Of a stretch of DNA of 17,738 nt, positions 14,628-17,738 are shown piece after piece. The position numbers were made by a program, and so were the translations under genes. The stretch covers positions 1-17,738 of the forward strand of contig CAAEIG010000161.1 of assembly GCA_900755895.1 (NCBI GenBank), in the 5' to 3' direction. This stretch comes from Clostridia bacterium (lineage in GTDB: Bacteria > Bacillota > Clostridia > Oscillospirales > Acutalibacteraceae). How positions within the stretch are numbered: the first letter of the stretch is position 1; every line of letters begins with the position of its first letter. Under the pieces are notes generated by a model. The model saw only the letters and a list, made by a program, of their open reading frames with translations. It had not been told where the DNA came from and searched no databases.

Positions 14628-14845
14628 TCGTACAAGGACATAAAGGCCCTCATGGCAGACCGCGGTCTATGCTGCAATCGATGAGGCTGCTGTGCTGAAT
14701 GCTCTGGACACCTTTTCCGAACGCTGGGACAAAAAGTACTCGAAGATCGCTCTGTCCTGACGAGAGAATTGGCCCAACCTGACCTCCTATTTCAAGTACC
14801 CACAGGAGGTGCGCCGCCTGATCTATACGACCAATGCGATCGAAG
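14628..14845 (+). pseudogene. IS256-family (mutator-type) transposase remnant
   Basis: Fragments of the catalytic-core C-terminal half are visible: YKDIKALMAD (from 14631), then after a frameshift near 14661 VYAAIDEAA, SERWDKKYSKIALS, a TGA at 14758-14760 where the family has Trp, then RENWPNL, FKYPQEVRRLIYTTNAIEGF. TTNAIEG is a hallmark of IS256 transposases. The match ends abruptly at about 14845, where ParA-related sequence on the other strand begins. It is inactive: one frameshift, one nonsense change and both ends missing. Confidence 0.8.
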
Positions 14846-14857
14846 GCTTTTCCGAGG

Positions 14858-14993
14858 GAAGTATCTGCGACACCTCCTTTGCGAACGCTGCATAAGTCTT
14901 TGCAACGGGACTGCTCGGCTCATACTTGTAGATGCTTACGCCCTTGGAAGCAGCCTCTGCGGCTTTCACGGCAATGGGAATGGTCGTTCGGTA
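14858..14993 (-). pseudogene. ParA/Soj-type partition ATPase, C-terminal remnant
   Basis: An open stretch on the minus strand reads RTTIPIAVKAAEAASKGVS, then IYKYEPSSPVAKTY and a short helix AAFAKEVSQI. This is the usual C-terminal end of ParA-family ATPases (IP-x-x-V-K-x-AEA-x-x-G, then Y-x-P). ParA proteins of this kind segregate plasmids or integrative elements. The nucleotide-binding part is absent and the fragment abuts the IS256 transposase scrap, so it is a relic of a lost mobile element. Confidence 0.6.
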
Positions 14994-15014
14994 TATCCTG
15001 ATTCGACAACCGGA

Positions 15015-15053
15015 GAAATAGAAAAAGCCCGCTGACTTCAAATCAGCGGGCTT
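15015..15053 (-). terminator. Intrinsic terminator, minus direction
   Basis: AAGCCCGCTGA (15025-15035) pairs with TCAGCGGGCTT (15043-15053). On the minus strand the stem is followed by TTTTTCTATTTC. It would stop transcripts arriving from the right, for example read-through past the BMP gene. Confidence 0.7.
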
Positions 15054-15093
15054 CAATCATATGAACTTTTCGTTGTCTATTTTTTTGAAAACG

Positions 15094-15143
15094 AGCCGTG
15101 TGCTATACTGAAACTAACCACTAAAGTAGTATGACACACGGCT
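15094..15143. repeat. Imperfect inverted repeat inside the IS3-type end
   Basis: AGCCGTGTG (15094-15102) pairs with CACACGGCT (15135-15143), extended by ATACT/AGTAT. It directly adjoins the IS end at 15144. The corresponding part of the left-edge element is different, so the two ends belong to related but not identical elements or to a rearranged one. Confidence 0.55.
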
Positions 15144-15177
15144 TATCATACTGTCTAACAAATGGGGTGCAGTTCAG
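15144..15177 (-). mobile_element. Solitary IS3-type terminal repeat
   Basis: This 34-base stretch is the same as 65-99 except for one missing T, and ends in GGGGTGCAGTTCA, the reverse of the TGAACTGCACCCC terminus. No OrfA start follows on the inner side; instead there are a hairpin, a terminator and ParA/IS256 scraps. It is the remaining end of a decayed element. Its orientation matches that of the end at position 98. Confidence 0.65.
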
Positions 15178-15387
15178 TTTGCCGCCCGCAGGCGGCAAAA
15201 AAATTAAAATCATTTTCTCTCGCGACATGTGCGTGAGAGAAAATACCTCTCAGGCTGCCAGTGTGGAATTTGTCCGTCACGGACGGGCAAATTATGCGCG
15301 CAGCTGACTGCAAGCCTTTTGTCGGAAAAACCCGGAGGGTTTTTCGACAGTCTCGCGGGGCCGAAGACCAGGCAGGCCTTCAGCCCC
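15178..15387. repeat. Cluster of consecutive short hairpins between the IS end and the BMP gene
   Basis: Five stem-loops follow each other: TTTGCCGCC/GGCGGCAAA (15178-15199), TTTTCTCTC/GAGAGAAAA (15213-15243), AATTTGTCCGTC/GACGGGCAAATT (15267-15293, one G-U), TGTCG-AAAAACCC/GGGTTTTT-CGACA (15320-15349) and GGGGC-GAAG/CTTC-GCCCC (15357-15387). No open frame with a convincing start crosses the block. It is probably a BMP 3' region enriched in palindromic intergenic repeats. Confidence 0.55.
15320..15349 (-). terminator. Probable terminator of the BMP gene
   Basis: On the minus strand AAAAACCC, a three-base loop and GGGTTTTT form a stem whose right arm contains the U-run, extended by a TGTCG/CGACA pair with one bulge. 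The A/T symmetry means it could work in both directions. It lies about 58 bases after the stop codon of the BMP gene. Confidence 0.6.
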
Positions 15388-15406
15388 GTGTTGTGTGCTT
15401 GGCGAT

Positions 15407-16447
15407 TTATGCCGCCTTCCACACCGTTGCTTCTTCAATGGTGCTGGGAACCACGATGGTGCCGTCCTTGATGGCGGCCACCGCCGCATTGTACTTCTCC
15501 ATCACATCAGCGGGGAGCTGATAGGCAGAGCCGTCAAAATCCAGATACAGGCTGTTCTCTGCCAGGCCCTTTTCAATGGCGCCGGCGGTGAACTTACCGT
15601 CGATGACATCCTGAATCGCTTCCTGAGCGCAAGCGGGGAAGTCCCGGATGGCGCTGGCAATGTTGGTCTGGGGGGCGTCCGCATTCAGGCTGCCGTCAAA
15701 GAAGATGGTCAGGAAGTTCTTCTCCTTGCCGGCATTGAGGATACCCAGGCCGCCGGCGCTGGCGGTGTGGTATAGCAGGCTGGCGCCCTGCTCATGCATG
15801 GATGTGGCCAGCTCATAGCAGCCGTTGACCTCTGCCCAGCCGTTGGCGTAGTCCACCAGCACCTGGCAGTCAGGGTTGGCATAGTGGGCTCCAGCGATCA
15901 TACCGGCAGCGCCCAGATTGCACAGGGGGATGTCGTGGGCGCCGATAAAGCCCAGGGTATTGGTGTCGGACAGGCTGGCACCCAGGAAGCCGGCCCAAAA
16001 GCCCAGCTCCTGATCGCGCCATGTGTAGCTGCGGATGTTGTCAACCTCCACCACGGCATCCAAGATCATAAACTTCTGCTGCGGATAGTTGGGGGCCACA
16101 TTTTCCAGGCTGGAGCTCTGGCTGCCGCCCAGGCAGATGATGAGGTCGCAGTCTCCGCTGTCGGCATAGCCGGATATCAGGCCCTCGTACTCGGCGTCAT
16201 CCTTGGGCTCGGAATATACCCACTGGATGCCCATGGTGCTCTCCGCCTTCTTCATGCCGTTATACAGCGCATCGTTAAAGGACTTGTCTCCCAGTCCGCA
16301 GGAGGCGAACACAACGGCGACCTTAGTGGCCTTCTCGGAATCGTCACCTGCCGAATCCTTGTCGGACTTCCCGCAGGCCACCAGGGACAGTATCGAGCAG
16401 ACCGCCAGCAGCATGGCCAGCCACTTTTTCACATTTGTAAACTTCAT
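15407..16447 (-). CDS. BMP-family (PnrA-like) ABC transporter substrate-binding lipoprotein
   Basis: This 346-aa lipoprotein has a signal peptide with lipobox LVAC (Cys25). The mature part follows the BMP/PnrA fold: KVAVVFASCGLGDKSFNDAL (the family's G-x-x-D-x-SFN ligand motif), DLIICLGG, YPQQKFMILDA, RDQELGFWAGFLGA, GFIGAHDIP and AKEGLAE-like tail segments ending in a C-terminal domain. Known members bind purine nucleosides at the membrane surface for an importer made of one double ATPase and two permeases. The start at 16447 has AAGGAGG upstream, preferred over an ATG at 16465. The gene lies 68 bases downstream of the matching ATPase, now broken, so the importer may be defective. Confidence 0.88.
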   Translation of the reverse strand: MKFTNVKKWLAMLLAVCSILSLVACGKSDKDSAGDDSEKATKVAVVFASCGLGDKSFNDALYNGMKKAESTMGIQWVYSEPKDDAEYEGLISGYADSGDCDLIICLGGSQSSSLENVAPNYPQQKFMILDAVVEVDNIRSYTWRDQELGFWAGFLGASLSDTNTLGFIGAHDIPLCNLGAAGMIAGAHYANPDCQVLVDYANGWAEVNGCYELATSMHEQGASLLYHTASAGGLGILNAGKEKNFLTIFFDGSLNADAPQTNIASAIRDFPACAQEAIQDVIDGKFTAGAIEKGLAENSLYLDFDGSAYQLPADVMEKYNAAVAAIKDGTIVVPSTIEEATVWKAA

Positions 16448-16477
16448 CTTACTTCCTCCTTGCACGGTTAGTTCTAA

Positions 16478-16497
16478 GCTGCCGTTTAATCGGCAGC
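16478..16497 (-). promoter_or_regulatory. Intercistronic hairpin between the ABC ATPase and BMP genes
   Basis: GCTGCCG (16478-16484) pairs with CGGCAGC (16491-16497), six-base loop. There is no U-run on the minus strand. It sits about 30 bases before the BMP start and may stabilise the BMP message or attenuate read-through. Confidence 0.5.
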
Positions 16498-16515
16498 AGG
16501 ATCAATAAGGGAAGA

Positions 16516-17738
16516 TCAGTGGGCTTCGCCCAGCATCATGCGTCCTAAGGCCTCACGGGTGGCATCGTCTGCATCCATAAATCCCATGATTTGCCCCCGG
16601 AACAGAACCATGATCCGGTCTGAGACCTTGATCAGCTGTCCAGATCGCTGGAAATGAGCAGCACGGCGCAACTCTGTTCCGCCGCTGCCAAAATGCGGCC
16701 TTGGATGTAATCCGCCGAGGCAATATCAACGCCCCGGGTAGGCTGCGCGGCAATGAGCATCCGGCAGCCCCGGTCAAGCTCCCGGGCAACGACGATTTTT
16801 TGTTGATTGCCGCCGGAGAGGGTGCCGACCACAACCGACTCATTGGTGGCCGCAATGCTGTAATCGGCGATCTTAGCCTGCGCATCACGGCGGGCGGCCG
16901 TCCAGTCCTTCAGCAGCGGGCTTTTGGCATAGGGCTTTTCGTCGTAGGCGTTCAGCAGCATATTTTCAAAGAGCCGCATACTGAGGATGAGGCCTATGCC
17001 TTGCCGGTCATCGGAAATGCTGCCCACGCCGGCATCGCGAATCTGCTTGGTCGTGCGACCGGTGATCTCCCGCCCGTCCAGGAGAATGCTGCCGGAGGAG
17101 GGGCGGCGCAGGCCCAGAAGGGGCTGCGCCAGGGGCCTCTGCCCGTTGCCCTCAAGGCCCGCTACGCCCAGCACCTCGCCGGAGCGAATGGAAAAGGTGA
17201 CATTTTGCACGGCGGCGCCGCCACGGCTCTGCACGCTGAGATCCTTTACCTGCAGCACCTCTTCCGCCCCAATGGGATGGGGCCAGCGGCGCCCAGTGGG
17301 AACCGTTTTACCCACCATCATCTGCGTCAGCTTTTCCATGCCGGTTTCCCGGGGGGTGGTGGTGCCGATGATCCGGCCCTGCCGAATCACGGTCATGCGG
17401 TCTGCAATTTGATAGACCTCCCGCAGCTTATGCGTAATGAAAATTGTGGACTTGCCCAGCTCCCGCAGGCGGCGCAGCACATCAAACAGCGCGTCGGACA
17501 CCTGGGGCGTCAGCAGGGCTGTAGGCTCGTCGAAAATCAAAATGTCCGCTTATGATACAGCAGCTTGACGATTTCCACTCGCTGGCGCTGCCCGATGGTC
17601 AGCTTGTCCACCAGCGCATCAGGGTCTATGTCTAAGCCATAGGAGGCGGCCAGCTCCCGGATACTGCGTGACGCTTCCTGCTTTTTCAGCCGTCCGCATC
17701 TGGTCCTGACCTCCTGCCCCAGGGTAATGTTTTCCGCC
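16516..17738 (-). pseudogene. Double-domain sugar/nucleoside-type ABC importer ATPase, two frameshifts, 5' end off window
   Basis: Three consecutive frames make one protein. The first (17738-17537) has the first-domain signature LTIGQRQRVEIVKLL; a G missing after AAG near 17550 sends it to a stop. The second (17540-16632) resumes exactly at Walker B (LIFDEPTALLTPQ), then the switch His in THKL, and the second domain: GVAGLEGNGQ as a Walker A-like loop lacking the usual Lys, SDDRQGIG and LSGGNQQK. Near 16638 another base is missing (SSDLD, then stop), and the third frame continues SDRIMVLFRGQIMG to TGA at 16516. This is the NupO/YufO-like ATPase expected beside BMP proteins. Two single-base losses suggest a recent pseudogene or assembly errors. 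Confidence 0.75.

Noticed and set aside
15794..16471. Plus-strand open frame of 225 codons
   Set aside because: Antisense to the BMP-family gene; no ribosome binding site or family motif.
16701..17555. Plus-strand open frame of 284 codons
   Set aside because: Antisense to the ABC ATPase, whose LSGGNQQK and Walker B motifs establish the coding strand.

Overview
The window looks like the chromosome of a gut-type Gram-positive Clostridia (probably Oscillospirales). The grounds are inference from sequence alone: strong AAGGAGG-type ribosome binding sites, TTGACA/TATAAT-like promoters, SPase II lipoprotein signals, a giant S8 protease with a PNTGD-type wall-sorting tail, and a BMP-family nucleoside-type ABC importer. 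The S/L block described below looks less GC-rich than the protease gene beside it.

Region 1 (1-8205, all minus strand) is the most unusual part. It is a degenerating tandem array built from two protein families I cannot assign. S is a small secreted protein of about 138 aa with an ordinary signal peptide. L is a lipoprotein of about 350-360 aa. Reading from right to left the order is: promoter P1, S1 (intact), L1, ABC-ATPase stub; promoter P2, S2 (broken), L2, L3, S3 (5' end lost), L4, ABC-ATPase stub; promoter P4, S4 (C-terminal scrap), L5, L6 (cut by an IS3-family element at the left edge). A leader repeat of about 200-330 bp carrying a TTGACA-N16/17-TATTGT promoter occurs intact three times and truncated once. 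Each S/L junction carries a strong hairpin, but the four hairpins differ in sequence. Five of six L genes are open, whereas three of four S copies are broken, each in a different way. Two 43-codon stubs keep the first ~26 residues of an ABC-transporter ATPase, so the ancestral operon was probably S-L(a)-L(b)-ABC transporter.

Region 2 (8206-8885) has no intact gene. It holds a GNAT acetyltransferase C-terminal scrap, two perfect hairpins, and the divergent protease promoter with a dyad at the predicted start of transcription.

Region 3 (8886-14531) is a single plus-strand gene for an 1863-aa secreted subtilisin-family protease followed by a clear terminator. It has a prodomain, catalytic D/H/N/S, PA, a dockerin-like EF-hand pair, Big2, a cohesin-like domain and a wall anchor.

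Region 4 (14532-15400) is a graveyard of mobile DNA: an IS256-family transposase scrap fused to a ParA C-terminal scrap, a terminator, an IS3-type end identical (one indel) to the one at the left edge, and a run of hairpins.

Region 5 (15407-17738, minus) encodes a BMP-family substrate-binding lipoprotein. Upstream of it in the same direction is its double-domain ABC ATPase, broken by two apparent single-base deletions and running off the right edge.
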